Position numbers and translations under genes: made by a program. The notes beneath the pieces were generated by a model. That model saw only the letters and a list, made by a program, of their open reading frames with translations, did not search any database and had not been told where the DNA came from. This document shows positions 51,371 to 60,676 of a DNA stretch of 64,000 bases, piece by piece. Origin of the DNA: Erwinia sp050410775 (lineage in GTDB: Bacteria; Pseudomonadota; Gammaproteobacteria; Enterobacterales; Enterobacteriaceae); assembly GCF_050410775.1 (NCBI RefSeq), contig NZ_CP191229.1, one strand, 5' to 3'. Numbering within the stretch: the first letter of the stretch is position 1; each line of letters begins with the position of its first letter.

Positions 51371-52144
51371 ATGTCTGTAAAACTCACTCACTATATTATC
51401 GGTGCCGCGCTGAGCGTCAGTGTGGCGGGCAACGCTGTCGCCGCTGACAAAATTACCGTTTTTGCCGCGGCCTCGCTCACCAATGCGCTCGGGGAGATTG
51501 CTGCTCAGTATCAGAAGGATAAAAAGGTGGAAATCGTCTCCTCCTTTGCCTCCTCCTCGACGCTGGCACGGCAAATAGAGCAGGGCGCACCAGCCGATCT
51601 GTTTATTTCTGCCGATTTGCAGTGGATGGATTACGCGACAGAGAAAAATACGATGGATAAGCCCAGTCGTTATACGCTGCTGGGTAACGATCTGGTGCTG
51701 ATAGCGCCAGTGGAAAACCATCCCCAGCCGGTGGCGATCACCGCGAAAACCGACTGGAAAAACCTGCTGAAGGGCCAGCGCCTCTCCGTTGGCGATCCTG
51801 ACCATGTGCCTGCCGGGATTTATGCGAAAGAGGCGTTACAAAACCTGGGCGCGTGGGATACGCTGTCGCCGGTTCTGGCGCGTGGCAACAGCGTCCGTGC
51901 CGCGCTGGCGCTGGTGGAGCGTAACGAAACGCCTTACGGCATTGTTTACGGCTCTGATGCCGTTGTCAGTAAAAAAGTGACGGTCGTAGGCGTCTTTCCG
52001 GAGGCGAGCCACAAGCCGGTCAAATACCCGATGGCGATCGTAAAGGGACACGCTTCTCCCGTCGTCACCGCTTTTTATCACTATCTGAAAGGGCCGGAAG
52101 CCGCGGCCGTTTTCAAACGCTATGGATTTACCCCTGAACTATGA
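51371..52144 (+). CDS. modA: Molybdate-binding periplasmic protein
   Basis: High-affinity molybdate/tungstate receptor of ModABC. 257 residues from ATG 51371, the E. coli length; GGAGAA is the ribosome site. Signal peptide 1-24 (ends AVAA). Ligand-site regions: VFAAASLTNALGEIA, SSFASSSTLARQIEQGAPADLFISAD, GDPDHVPAGIYAKEAL and GIVYGSDAVVSKKV. Its stop overlaps the modB start by 4 bp (ATGA). Confidence 0.96.
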   Translation: MSVKLTHYIIGAALSVSVAGNAVAADKITVFAAASLTNALGEIAAQYQKDKKVEIVSSFASSSTLARQIEQGAPADLFISADLQWMDYATEKNTMDKPSRYTLLGNDLVLIAPVENHPQPVAITAKTDWKNLLKGQRLSVGDPDHVPAGIYAKEALQNLGAWDTLSPVLARGNSVRAALALVERNETPYGIVYGSDAVVSKKVTVVGVFPEASHKPVKYPMAIVKGHASPVVTAFYHYLKGPEAAAVFKRYGFTPEL

Positions 52145-52836
52145 TCCTCAGTGAGCCTGAATGGCAGGCTGTCGCGCTCAGCCTGAAAGTATCCTCGGTG
52201 GCGGTGCTCGCCAGCCTGCCGTTCGGCATTTTAATGGCCTGGATTCTGGTTCGCTGCCGTTTTCCGGGTAAGGCGCTGCTCGACAGCCTGATCCATCTGC
52301 CGCTGGTGCTGCCGCCGGTGGTGGTGGGGTACATTTTGCTGATTAGCTTTGGACGACGTGGCTTTATCGGCCAGTATCTGGATGCGTGGTTTGACTTCAG
52401 CTTTGCCTTCAGCTGGCGCGGCGCGGCCCTAGCCTCGGCGGTGATCGCTTTCCCGCTGATGGTACGTGCTATCCGCCTGTCGCTGGAGGGCGTGGATGGC
52501 CGGCTGGAGCAGGCTGCACGGACGCTTGGCGCAGGCCGCTGGCGGGTCTTTTTCACCATCACGTTGCCGCTGACGCTGCCGGGCATTATCGTGGGAACGG
52601 TGCTGGCCTTTGCCCGTTCGCTGGGCGAGTTTGGCGCCACGATCACCTTCGTCTCGAATATCCCTGGCGAAACCAGAACGCTGCCTTCGGCGATGTATAC
52701 CCTGATTGAAACGCCCGGGGCGGAGGCGGCGGCGGCCCGTCTCTGCGTGATTGCCATCTTGCTGGCGCTCTGTTCGCTGCTGTTCTCTGAATGGCTGACC
52801 CGCTGGGGTCGTAAAAGGTTGGGGGAATCATGTTAG
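52141..52836 (+). CDS. modB: Molybdate ABC transporter permease
   Basis: Inner-membrane channel of ModABC, 231 residues (E. coli 229), five hydrophobic helices. The ABC-permease coupling motif EQAARTLGAGRWRVFFTITLPLTLPGIIVGTVLAFARSLGEFGAT (residues about 122-166) contacts ModC. The start overlaps modA; the end overlaps modC by 7 bp. Confidence 0.96.
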   Translation: MILSEPEWQAVALSLKVSSVAVLASLPFGILMAWILVRCRFPGKALLDSLIHLPLVLPPVVVGYILLISFGRRGFIGQYLDAWFDFSFAFSWRGAALASAVIAFPLMVRAIRLSLEGVDGRLEQAARTLGAGRWRVFFTITLPLTLPGIIVGTVLAFARSLGEFGATITFVSNIPGETRTLPSAMYTLIETPGAEAAAARLCVIAILLALCSLLFSEWLTRWGRKRLGESC

Positions 52837-53888
52837 AACTGAATTTCACCCAGCGCCTCGGTGACCATACTTTGGCGGTTAACGCCCGGCTTCCCGCGAA
52901 GGGCATTACGGCGGTATTCGGCGTTTCAGGCGCGGGGAAAACGTCGCTGATCAACGCAATCGGCGGCCTTACCCGACCGCAGGAAGGGCGTATCCTGCTA
53001 AATGACCGGGTGCTGTGCGATGCCGGTCTGGGCGTTTATCTGCCGCCGGAAAAGCGGCGTATCGGTTACGTATTCCAGGATGCCCGCCTTTTCCCGCACT
53101 ACCGCGTGCGCGGCAACCTTGAATATGGCATGGCCAGAAGTATGCGGCCTCAGTTTGACCAGCTGGTGGCCCTGCTCGGGCTGGAGCCTCTGCTCTCGCG
53201 CTATCCCGCCTCCCTCTCAGGAGGAGAAAAACAGCGGGTGGCGATAGGTCGGGCGCTGCTGACCGCGCCGGAAATGCTGCTGATGGATGAGCCGCTCGCC
53301 TCGCTGGATCTGCCGCGTAAGCGCGAACTGTTGCCCTATCTGCAAAAGCTGGCTGCTCAGGTGGCGATCCCGATCCTTTACGTCAGCCACAGCCTTGATG
53401 AGATCCTGCACCTGGCGGACTACGTGCTGGTGTTGGATGAGGGAAAAGTGAAGGCGCTCGGCACGCTGGAAAACGTCTGGGCCAGCAGCGCGATGCGGCC
53501 CTGGCTGCCGCGCGCGGAGCAAAGCAGCGTACTGAAAGTGCAGGTACTGGAGCAGCATCCGCGCTACGCCATGACCGCGCTCTCGCTGGGCGATCAGCAT
53601 ATCTGGGTCAGCCGCGTCAATGCGCCGCTGAAAACGGCGCTGCGGATCCGCATTCAGTCGGCTGACGTCTCGCTGGTGCTACAGCCGCCGGTAAACACCA
53701 CGATCCGTAACGTCATCCCCGCGCAGGTGACGGAGCTGCTAGAGATTGCCGATCAGATAGAGGTGAAGCTGCTGGTGGGGCAGAGCGAGCTTTGGGCGCG
53801 TATCACGCCCTGGGCCCGCGATGAACTGATGATCAAACCGGGAATGTGGCTCTTTGCGCAGATCAAAAGCGTCTCCATCACCCCCTGA
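52830..53888 (+). CDS. modC: Molybdate ABC transporter ATP-binding protein
   Basis: ATPase of ModABC, 352 residues as in E. coli. Walker A GVSGAGKTSL near 31, signature LSGGEKQR near 128, Walker B LLMDEPLASLD near 149, H-loop VSHSLDE. The C-terminal TOBE/Mop domain (about 285-350; NVIPAQVTELLEIADQIEVKLLVG) can bind molybdate and mediate trans-inhibition. Its stop codon directly abuts the ybhA stop on the other strand, with no bases between. Confidence 0.96.
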   Translation: MLELNFTQRLGDHTLAVNARLPAKGITAVFGVSGAGKTSLINAIGGLTRPQEGRILLNDRVLCDAGLGVYLPPEKRRIGYVFQDARLFPHYRVRGNLEYGMARSMRPQFDQLVALLGLEPLLSRYPASLSGGEKQRVAIGRALLTAPEMLLMDEPLASLDLPRKRELLPYLQKLAAQVAIPILYVSHSLDEILHLADYVLVLDEGKVKALGTLENVWASSAMRPWLPRAEQSSVLKVQVLEQHPRYAMTALSLGDQHIWVSRVNAPLKTALRIRIQSADVSLVLQPPVNTTIRNVIPAQVTELLEIADQIEVKLLVGQSELWARITPWARDELMIKPGMWLFAQIKSVSITP

Positions 53889-54707
53889 TTAGAGGATTTC
53901 CCGGTAGATCGTTTCCGCTATGCCGGGTTCCAGGTTGGTGCCGATCACCCGACCGGCACGGGCCCTGATCGCCTCGTCGGCGTTGCCCATCGCCACGCCA
54001 AGGCCGACCGTTTCCAGCATGCTGAGGTCGTTATAATTATCGCCAAAGGCCAGCACGTCGCTCATCTGCAAACCCTGCGACGCCACCCACTCTGCCAGCC
54101 GCCGGCCTTTGCTGTTACCCGCTTTGGCGATATCCACCTGATCGTGCCATGACCACTCACAGGCAAGCCCCATCTCTTTTTCCACCTGCCCGGCAAACTG
54201 ATCCAACGCCCGGGTATCGGGATGTGAGAGGGCGAACTTCCAGATTGAGGTTGCCGCCTTTGCTGCCTGCGCCAGGCTTTCGACCTGACGGAATACCGGA
54301 CGCTGATTTTCGGGCAACGACAGGCCCCAGTTAATGGTGCGCGCTACGTGACCCGTTTCCGTCTGGTACAGCATCGCATCGTCGACGTAGAGCAGGCCGT
54401 GAATGGCTGCCGCATCCAGCATATCGATAACGGCCAGCGCCTGATCCTGCGGCAGCGGATCGGAGGCTAAAACGTTTTTTTCATGGTAATCATACAAATA
54501 GGTACCGTTACAGCAGATTGCAGGTGTATCCAGCGCCAGCGCCTGATAAAAAGGATGGATGGCAACGTGATGGCGACCGGTGACGATAACCACCTTCACC
54601 CCGGCCTCGCGGGCCTTTTTTAACGCTTCCAGCGACTCGGGAAGAATGGTTTTGCGCGGCGTGAGCAGAGTGCCGTCCAGGTCCAGCGCAATAATGCGAT
54701 AACTCAT
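53889..54707 (-). CDS. ybhA: HAD-superfamily phosphatase YbhA
   Basis: Cof-type HAD phosphatase; E. coli YbhA hydrolyses pyridoxal phosphate and several sugar phosphates. 272 residues from ATG 54707 (MSYRIIALDLDGTLL), the E. coli length. Motif I DLDGT (Asp8/Asp10), motif II VIVTGRHH, motif III Lys in GNSKGRRL, motif IV FGDNYNDLSM all present; C2 cap between about 85 and 190. Convergent with modC, divergent from pgl. Confidence 0.95.
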   Translation of the reverse strand: MSYRIIALDLDGTLLTPRKTILPESLEALKKAREAGVKVVIVTGRHHVAIHPFYQALALDTPAICCNGTYLYDYHEKNVLASDPLPQDQALAVIDMLDAAAIHGLLYVDDAMLYQTETGHVARTINWGLSLPENQRPVFRQVESLAQAAKAATSIWKFALSHPDTRALDQFAGQVEKEMGLACEWSWHDQVDIAKAGNSKGRRLAEWVASQGLQMSDVLAFGDNYNDLSMLETVGLGVAMGNADEAIRARAGRVIGTNLEPGIAETIYREIL

Positions 54708-54856
54708 AAAACAGTTCCGGAAGTGACTAAATAAGAGCCGGTAAGTGTACACCCTGTGATGAGGCTGACAAAATGATGCGCCATAATTCCCCCACGCAGG
54801 GTGTTAAAACGCGCTACGCTTTGCCACAAGCCGATTACCCAGAAAAAGGAGAATTC

Positions 54857-55855
54857 ATGAAACAAGTCGTATATACCGCGAGCCCTGAGAGCCATCAGAT
54901 CCATGCCTGGCAGCTCAGTGATGAAGGCGCACTGGCGCTTTTGCAGGTGATTGATGCGCCGGGGCAGGTGCAGCCGATGGTGGTTAGCCCTGATAAGCAG
55001 TTTCTCTACGTGGGCGTCCGTCCCGATTTTCGGGTAGTGGCGTACCGGATTGATGCTGATGGCAAGCTTGAAGAGGCGGGACAGGCTTCACTGCCGGGCA
55101 GCCCGACCCACATCTCGACCGACCGTCAGGGACGTTTTATCTTTGTTGGTTCCTACAACGATGCCTGCGTCAGCGTGTCGCCGATCGGAAGTGACGGCTT
55201 GCCGGGTGAACCGCTTCAGGTTGTCAGTGGGATGGATGGTTGCCATTCTGCCAATATCGGTCTGGACAATAAAACGCTCTACGTGCCGGCGCTGAAGCAG
55301 GATCGCATCTGCCTGTTCGATCTTCAGGAGAATGGGGAGCTGGTGCCGCATTCGCAGCCACAGGTTACGACCGTGGAAGGCGCCGGGCCGCGACATATGG
55401 CCTTTCATCCGGGCCAGCAGTACGCCTACTGCATCAACGAGCTGGACAGCACCGTTGACGTCTGGCAGCTGAATAATGCGCATGGCGAAATGGAAAGGGT
55501 GCAGACGCTGGATATGATGCCAGCCGGTTTCAGTGAAACGCGCTGGGCGGCGGATATTCATATCACGCCGGATGGACGCCATCTCTACAGCTGCGATCGC
55601 ACCGCCAGCGTCCTGGCCATTTTCAGCATCAGCGAAGATGGCGGATTACTGACGCTGGAGGGCCATCAGCCGACGGAGACTCAGCCACGCGGCTTTAATA
55701 TCGACCACAGCGGCCAGTATCTGATTGCGGCGGGACAAAAATCTCACCATATCGAAGTATGCAAAATCAGCGGCGAGCAAGGGCTGCTGACGCCGCTGGC
55801 GCGTTATGCTGTTGGCCAGGGGCCGATGTGGGTGGTGGTTCATCGTCTGGACTAA
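54857..55855 (+). CDS. pgl: 6-phosphogluconolactonase
   Basis: Hydrolyses 6-phosphogluconolactone in the oxidative pentose phosphate pathway; this is the seven-bladed beta-propeller type of E. coli. 332 residues (E. coli 331) from ATG 54857 (MKQVVYTASPESHQIHAW) with AAAAAGGAGAA upstream; an in-frame ATG at 54773 gives an unrelated N terminus. Conserved GPRHMAFHPGQQYAYCINEL, RWAADIHITPDGRHLYSCDR and TETQPRGFNIDHSGQYLIAAGQKSHH. A terminator lies 50 bp downstream. Confidence 0.95.
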   Translation: MKQVVYTASPESHQIHAWQLSDEGALALLQVIDAPGQVQPMVVSPDKQFLYVGVRPDFRVVAYRIDADGKLEEAGQASLPGSPTHISTDRQGRFIFVGSYNDACVSVSPIGSDGLPGEPLQVVSGMDGCHSANIGLDNKTLYVPALKQDRICLFDLQENGELVPHSQPQVTTVEGAGPRHMAFHPGQQYAYCINELDSTVDVWQLNNAHGEMERVQTLDMMPAGFSETRWAADIHITPDGRHLYSCDRTASVLAIFSISEDGGLLTLEGHQPTETQPRGFNIDHSGQYLIAAGQKSHHIEVCKISGEQGLLTPLARYAVGQGPMWVVVHRLD

Positions 55856-55904
55856 GTGACCCGGTGAGGCTGTTTTGCTGAGGGCCTGGCTGAAGACTGA
55901 AAGC

Positions 55905-55934
55905 AGGGCGGAGGTGTCTCCGCCCTCTCTCTTT
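55905..55934 (+). terminator. Terminator after pgl
   Basis: AGGGCGGAG (55905-55913), loop GTGT, CTCCGCCCT (55918-55926), then CTCTCTTT. Separates pgl from convergent ybhB. Confidence 0.75.
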
Positions 55935-55935
55935 A

Positions 55936-56412
55936 TCAGGAATAGATTGCCGTCACGGATGCGCTGGCAAGCTGGTGGAAATGGACGTTGAAGCCCACCA
56001 TCGCGCCGCTGGCGCTCTCATCCACCTCGATCTGCTCCACGTCCAGCGCGTGCACGGTGAAGATATAGCGGTGGCTCTCGCCTTTCGGCGGTGCTGCGCC
56101 GCCGTAGCCGCTGGTGCCAAAGTCGGTGCGGCACTGAACCGCGCCGGACGGCAGTGCGGCGATGCCGGAGCCTGCGCCCTGAGGCAGTACTTGCGTGTCA
56201 GCGGGCAGGTTGGCAACCACCCAGTGCCACCAGCCGGAGCCGGTTGGCGCATCGGGATCGTAACAGGTCACAACGAAGCTTTTAGTGCCCGTAGGGGCAT
56301 CGTCCCACATCAGCTGCGGGGAAAGGTTATCGCCTTCGTAGCCCATGCCGTTAAAGACATGACGCAGCGGCAGCTTATCGCCGTCGTTGAAATCCTGGCT
56401 TAGCAGTTTCAT
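55936..56412 (-). CDS. ybhB: PEBP-family protein YbhB
   Basis: Phosphatidylethanolamine-binding-protein (Raf kinase inhibitor-like) family, cytoplasmic, 158 residues as in E. coli YbhB. PEBP signatures: SPQLMWDDAPTGTKSFVVTCYDPDAPTGSGWWHWVVANLP near residues 32-71, and the GGAAPPKGESHRYIFTVHALD segment near 105-125. Biochemical role unknown. 13 bp after the DJ-1-type gene, so probably last in a three-gene operon. Confidence 0.92.
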   Translation of the reverse strand: MKLLSQDFNDGDKLPLRHVFNGMGYEGDNLSPQLMWDDAPTGTKSFVVTCYDPDAPTGSGWWHWVVANLPADTQVLPQGAGSGIAALPSGAVQCRTDFGTSGYGGAAPPKGESHRYIFTVHALDVEQIEVDESASGAMVGFNVHFHQLASASVTAIYS

Positions 56413-56425
56413 TCCACCTCCTGTT

Positions 56426-57106
56426 TTATTGATGAAGCAGTTTCAGCAGCTCTTCGGCCGCTGCTGCGGAGGATGCGGGATTCTGTCCGGTCACCAGATG
56501 ACCATCCGTCAGCGTAAAGACGCCCCAGTCATCGGTTTTTTCAAACTGCGCCCCCAGCGATCTCAGCGCATCTTCCACCAGGAAAGGTACCACATTCGTC
56601 AGCCCGACCGCCTCTTCTTCGCTGTTGGTAAAACCCGTCACCCTTTTACCTGCCACCAGCGGCGTGCCGTCAGGTTTCTTCACGTGGCGAAGTACGCCCG
56701 GCGCATGGCAAACGGCACCCACCGGCTTACCGTTAGCGTAGAAATTTTCAATCAGCTCAATACTTTTGCGATCTTCAGCCAGATCCCACAGGGGCCCGTG
56801 GCCGCCCGGATAGAACACCGCGTCGAAATGGCTGCTGTCAATTTTCTCCAGCTGCTGGGTATTCGCCAGCGACTGTTGCGCGCTGATATCGCGGCGAAAG
56901 CGTTCGGTATCGCTGGTTTGCGCGTCAGGTTCATCGCTTTTCGGGTCCAGCGGCGGCTGACCGCCAGCCGGTGAAGCCAGCACCACATTGATGCCGGCGT
57001 CGCGGAAGACATACCAGGGGGCGGCGAACTCTTCCAGCCAGAAACCGGTTTTCTTGCCGGTTTCGCCCAGCCTGTCGTGTGAGGTTAATACCATTAGCAC
57101 TTTCAT
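56426..57106 (-). CDS. DJ-1/PfpI family protein
   Basis: Class I glutamine-amidotransferase-like fold, 226 residues, cytoplasmic. The nucleophile Cys133 with His134 is in PVGAVCHAPGVL and the partner Glu25/Glu26 in GFWLEEFAAPW, as in glyoxalase III/chaperone-type members (Hsp31/YDR533C group). The GGHGPLWDLAED loop is conserved. E. coli has no gene at this site. Members act on methylglyoxal or as stress chaperones; which applies is not clear. Encoded 11 bp after curA. Confidence 0.87.
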   Translation of the reverse strand: MKVLMVLTSHDRLGETGKKTGFWLEEFAAPWYVFRDAGINVVLASPAGGQPPLDPKSDEPDAQTSDTERFRRDISAQQSLANTQQLEKIDSSHFDAVFYPGGHGPLWDLAEDRKSIELIENFYANGKPVGAVCHAPGVLRHVKKPDGTPLVAGKRVTGFTNSEEEAVGLTNVVPFLVEDALRSLGAQFEKTDDWGVFTLTDGHLVTGQNPASSAAAAEELLKLLHQ

Positions 57107-57117
57107 ACTGCTCTCCT

Positions 57118-58161
57118 TTACGGATTATCGCCGGCGACGCGGATCAGCACCTTGCCGAAATTTTGACCTTCAAGCATGCCGATAAAGGTTTCAGGTGCCT
57201 TATCCAGCCCCTCAACGATATCTTCGCGGAAGACGAAGCGGTCTTCTGCCACCCACTGGCTCATCTGGCTGAAGAACTCGCCGAAGCGGTGACCGTAATC
57301 CTGGGTAATGATGAACCCCTGTACGCGCAGACGCTTGCGCAGGATGGCGCTCTGGAAGGCTTGCAGACGATCGGGGCCGGTGCCGGGTTCGCTGCTGTTA
57401 TAATCGGCAATCAGGCCGCAGACCGGGATGCGACCTTTGGTGTTCATCAGCGGCAGGACGGCATCGAACACTTTGCCGCCGACGCTTTCAAAGTAGACAT
57501 CTATCCCGTCGCGGCAGTAGCGTTTGAGCGCTTCTTCCAGCCCCTGCGAGCGGTGGTCCAGGCACTTATCAAAGCCCAACACTTCCTCGGCGTAGCGGCA
57601 CTTCTCTTCACCGCCGGCAATGCCGACCACATAACAGCCTTTCAGTTTGGCAATCTGGCCGACCATCGAGCCGACGGCGCCGGTAGCGGCGGCTACCACG
57701 ACCGTTTCGCCGGGCTGAGGGTTACCAATATCCAGCAGTCCCATATAGGCGGTAAAACCGGTCATACCCAGCATACCCAGCGCCCAGGAAGGGTGCTTCA
57801 GTACCGGGCCGCTCAGCTTAAAGAGATCTTTGCCATCGGAAACGGCGAAGTCCTGCCAGCCGCTCTGGCTGACCACCCAGTCGCCGGGCGCGTAATCGTC
57901 GTGGCTGGACTGTTCAACGATAGCCACGGTGCCGGCGCCCATCACCTCATCTATGGCAACCGGTGGCACATAAGAGGGGGCATCGCTCATTCTGCCGCGC
58001 ATATAGGGGTCCAGCGAAAGCCAGACGGTGCGCAGTAAAACCTGACCCTTGCCAGGAGAGGGAACATGCTGAGATTCAAGGCGGAAATTTTCTTCCGTCG
58101 GTGCGCCCTGAGGGCGGGAAGCCAGCACGATGCGGCGATTAGTTTGTTTATCTTGCGGCAT
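57118..58161 (-). CDS. curA: NADPH-dependent alkenal/curcumin reductase, MDR family
   Basis: Medium-chain dehydrogenase/reductase, leukotriene B4 dehydrogenase-like. 347 residues, close in length and sequence to E. coli CurA (MPQDKQTNRRIVLASRPQG at the start). Nucleotide-binding AAATGAVGSMVGQIAKLKGC near 158; SLDPYMRGRMSD and GFIITQDYGHRF conserved. Zinc-free. It reduces the C=C bond of unsaturated carbonyls; the original curcumin activity is likely incidental. First gene of a probable curA-DJ-1-ybhB operon. The name is by similarity and the paralogue may differ. Confidence 0.83.
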   Translation of the reverse strand: MPQDKQTNRRIVLASRPQGAPTEENFRLESQHVPSPGKGQVLLRTVWLSLDPYMRGRMSDAPSYVPPVAIDEVMGAGTVAIVEQSSHDDYAPGDWVVSQSGWQDFAVSDGKDLFKLSGPVLKHPSWALGMLGMTGFTAYMGLLDIGNPQPGETVVVAAATGAVGSMVGQIAKLKGCYVVGIAGGEEKCRYAEEVLGFDKCLDHRSQGLEEALKRYCRDGIDVYFESVGGKVFDAVLPLMNTKGRIPVCGLIADYNSSEPGTGPDRLQAFQSAILRKRLRVQGFIITQDYGHRFGEFFSQMSQWVAEDRFVFREDIVEGLDKAPETFIGMLEGQNFGKVLIRVAGDNP

Positions 58162-58266
58162 ATATTTGCTCCTCTGCGAGATGTTATCCCGTAAAAGCGT
58201 AGTGCATCAGCGCCATCGCCGCCTGGCGCTCTGTGCCATAAAGAGCTTGTGACAGGGTTAAGTCAA

Positions 58267-59556
58267 TCAGGAGAGAAACAGATCGGGGCGATCCAGTGCG
58301 TCAGCGATCGCCTTCGTCAGCAGCGCCAGCGCCTCCGGAGCAATAATATAGGGCGGCATCAGATAGATTAACCGGCCAAACGGTCGGATCCAGACGCCAC
58401 GTCCAACGAAGAATGCCTGGATTGCCGCCATATTCACCGGCAAGTGCGTTTCCACCACGCCAATGCTGCCCAGCACCCGCGCATCCTTCACGGCGGCGTG
58501 GGCGTTAAGCGGCAGCAGGGCCTTGCGCAGCTGCGCCTCAATGGTGGCAACCTGCTGCGGCCAGTGATTTTCCTGCAGCATCGCCAGGCTTTCACTGGCG
58601 ACGGCACAGGCGAGCGGGTTGGCCATAAAGGTCGGGCCATGCATAAAACAGCCCGCTTTGCCGTTGCTGATGGTATTGGCGACCTCGCGGGTGGTCAGCG
58701 TGGCGGAGAGGGTCATGGTGCCGCCGGTCAACGCCTTGCCGAGGCAGAGGATATCGGGCGAAATCCCGGCGTGTTCGCAGGCGAAAAGTTTGCCGGTGCG
58801 GCCAAAGCCGGTGGCGATCTCATCGGCAATCAGCAGAATGTTGTGCCGATCGCACAATTCACGAACCCGTTGCAGATAGCGGGGATGGTAAAAGCGCATT
58901 CCCCCGGCACCCTGCACGACAGGTTCCAGAATAACGGCTGCAATCTCGCCAGCATGCTGCACCAGCTGTCGGGCGAAATCATCAATGTCGTTCTCCTGCC
59001 AGTCGTCACTGAAGCGACAGGTTGGCGCAGCGGCAAACAGATGCGCAGGCAAATACCCCTGATAGAGGCTGTGCATCGAATTCTCGGGATCGCAGACCGA
59101 CATCGCCGCAAAGGTATCGCCGTGATAACCGTTGCGCAGCGTGAGGAAGCGCTGACGCTTTTCGCCCCGCGCCTGCCAGTACTGCAAGGCCATTTTCATC
59201 GCCACTTCTACAGCCACCGAGCCGGAATCCGCCAGGAATACGCAGGTTAGTTCTTCAGGCGTCATCGCTACCAGCTGGCGACAGAGCGCCACGGCGGCAG
59301 GGTGGGTGATACCGCCAAACATCACGTGAGACATCTGTTCGATTTGCGCCGTCATCGCCCGGTTCAGGCGGGGATGATTGTAGCCATGTATCGTCGCCCA
59401 CCAGGAGGACATGCCGTCGACCAGTTGACGGCCATCCGCCAGCTGAAGCAAGGTTCCCTGCGCAGCCACTACCGGCCAGACCGGCAGCGGTTCGCTCATC
59501 GAGGTATAGGGATGCCAGATATGGTCGCGGTCAAAAGCGAGATCGGAAGGAGTCAT
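58267..59556 (-). CDS. bioA: Adenosylmethionine-8-amino-7-oxononanoate aminotransferase
   Basis: PLP enzyme that makes 7,8-diaminopelargonate, the third-last step of biotin synthesis, using SAM as amino donor. 429 residues from ATG 59556 (MTPSDLAFDRDHIWHPYTSM), the E. coli length. DGMSSWWATIHGYNHP, VFLADSGSVAVEVAMKMALQYW, and the PLP lysine in LCLGKALTGG. The ATG lies only 8 bp from the BirA operator and there is no clear Shine-Dalgarno, as the operator fills the leader. Divergent from bioBFCD. Confidence 0.96.
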   Translation of the reverse strand: MTPSDLAFDRDHIWHPYTSMSEPLPVWPVVAAQGTLLQLADGRQLVDGMSSWWATIHGYNHPRLNRAMTAQIEQMSHVMFGGITHPAAVALCRQLVAMTPEELTCVFLADSGSVAVEVAMKMALQYWQARGEKRQRFLTLRNGYHGDTFAAMSVCDPENSMHSLYQGYLPAHLFAAAPTCRFSDDWQENDIDDFARQLVQHAGEIAAVILEPVVQGAGGMRFYHPRYLQRVRELCDRHNILLIADEIATGFGRTGKLFACEHAGISPDILCLGKALTGGTMTLSATLTTREVANTISNGKAGCFMHGPTFMANPLACAVASESLAMLQENHWPQQVATIEAQLRKALLPLNAHAAVKDARVLGSIGVVETHLPVNMAAIQAFFVGRGVWIRPFGRLIYLMPPYIIAPEALALLTKAIADALDRPDLFLS

Positions 59557-59563
59557 AAAAAAC

Positions 59564-59596
59564 TTGTAAACCAAAATTAAAAAAATTAGTTTACAA
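59564..59596. promoter_or_regulatory. BirA operator between bioA and bioB
   Basis: TTGTAAACC (59564-59572) and AGTTTACAA (59588-59596) flank a 15-bp A/T-only spacer. This is the bidirectional bio operator bound by BirA-biotinyl-AMP; the divergent promoters must overlap it. One arm base (A for G at 59588) breaks perfect symmetry. Confidence 0.85.
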
Positions 59597-59644
59597 GTAT
59601 AACCAGACCGTCACCACAAACGACAGAATTATTTGGAGCATGCA

Positions 59645-60676
59645 ATGGCAACCCGCTGGACGATTGCGCAGGCACAGGCCCTGTTTGATAAGCCCTTTCT
59701 TGAACTGATGTTTGAAGCGCAGCAGGTTCACCGGCAGCACTTCGACCCGCGCCAGGTGCAGGTCAGTACGCTGCTCTCGATCAAAACCGGCGCCTGCCCT
59801 GAGGATTGCAAATATTGCCCGCAGAGCGCCCGCTATAAGACCGGGCTGGAATCGGAACGGCTGATGGAGGTGGAAGAAGTGCTCAGCTCCGCGCGTAAAG
59901 CGCGGGCGGCCGGATCCGATCGCTTCTGTATGGGCGCGGCCTGGAAGAACCCGCATGAGCGCGATATGCCTTACCTGGAGCAGATGGTCCGGGGCGTCAG
60001 GGAGATGGGGCTGGAAACCTGCATGACGCTGGGGACGCTGAGCGAAGCGCAGGCGCAGCGCCTGGCGAACGCAGGGCTGGATTACTACAACCATAACCTC
60101 GATACCTCGCCCGAATTTTACGGCAACATCATTACCACCCGCAGCTATCAGGAGCGCCTGGATACGCTGGGGAAAGTGCGCGACGCCGGGATAAAAGTCT
60201 GCTCGGGCGGCATCGTCGGCCTGGGGGAAACCGTTAACGATCGCGCCGGGCTGCTGGTGCAGCTGGCTAACCTGCCGACGCCGCCGGAAAGCGTACCGAT
60301 CAATATGCTGGTGAAGGTCAAAGGTACCCCGCTGGCGGACAACGACGATGTCGATCCCTTCGATTTTATCCGCACTATCGCCGTGGCGCGCATCATGATG
60401 CCATCCTCCCACGTGCGTCTTTCCGCCGGACGTGAGCAGATGAGCGAGCAGACCCAGGCGATGTGCTTTATGGCGGGCGCGAACTCAATATTTTACGGCT
60501 GCAAGCTGCTGACCACGCCGAACCCGGAAGAAGATAAAGACATGTTGCTGTTTCGTAAGCTCGGACTGAACCCGCGTCAGACCACGACCGACGCGGGTGA
60601 TAACGAACAGCAGCAGGCGCTGGCCGGGCAGCTGCTTCAGGCCGATACCGACCAGTTCTATAACGCGGCCCGCTGA
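59645..60676 (+). CDS. bioB: Biotin synthase
   Basis: Radical SAM enzyme that inserts sulfur into dethiobiotin, the last step of biotin synthesis. 343 residues (E. coli 346) from ATG 59645, with TTGGAG 6 bp upstream. The radical-SAM cluster motif is CPEDCKYCPQ (near 52-61); the auxiliary [2Fe-2S] cysteines include those in RFCMGAAW, ETCMTLG and KVCSGGIVGLGET. AMCFMAGANSIFYG near the C terminus. Its stop is followed at once by bioF. Confidence 0.97.
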   Translation: MATRWTIAQAQALFDKPFLELMFEAQQVHRQHFDPRQVQVSTLLSIKTGACPEDCKYCPQSARYKTGLESERLMEVEEVLSSARKARAAGSDRFCMGAAWKNPHERDMPYLEQMVRGVREMGLETCMTLGTLSEAQAQRLANAGLDYYNHNLDTSPEFYGNIITTRSYQERLDTLGKVRDAGIKVCSGGIVGLGETVNDRAGLLVQLANLPTPPESVPINMLVKVKGTPLADNDDVDPFDFIRTIAVARIMMPSSHVRLSAGREQMSEQTQAMCFMAGANSIFYGCKLLTTPNPEEDKDMLLFRKLGLNPRQTTTDAGDNEQQQALAGQLLQADTDQFYNAAR

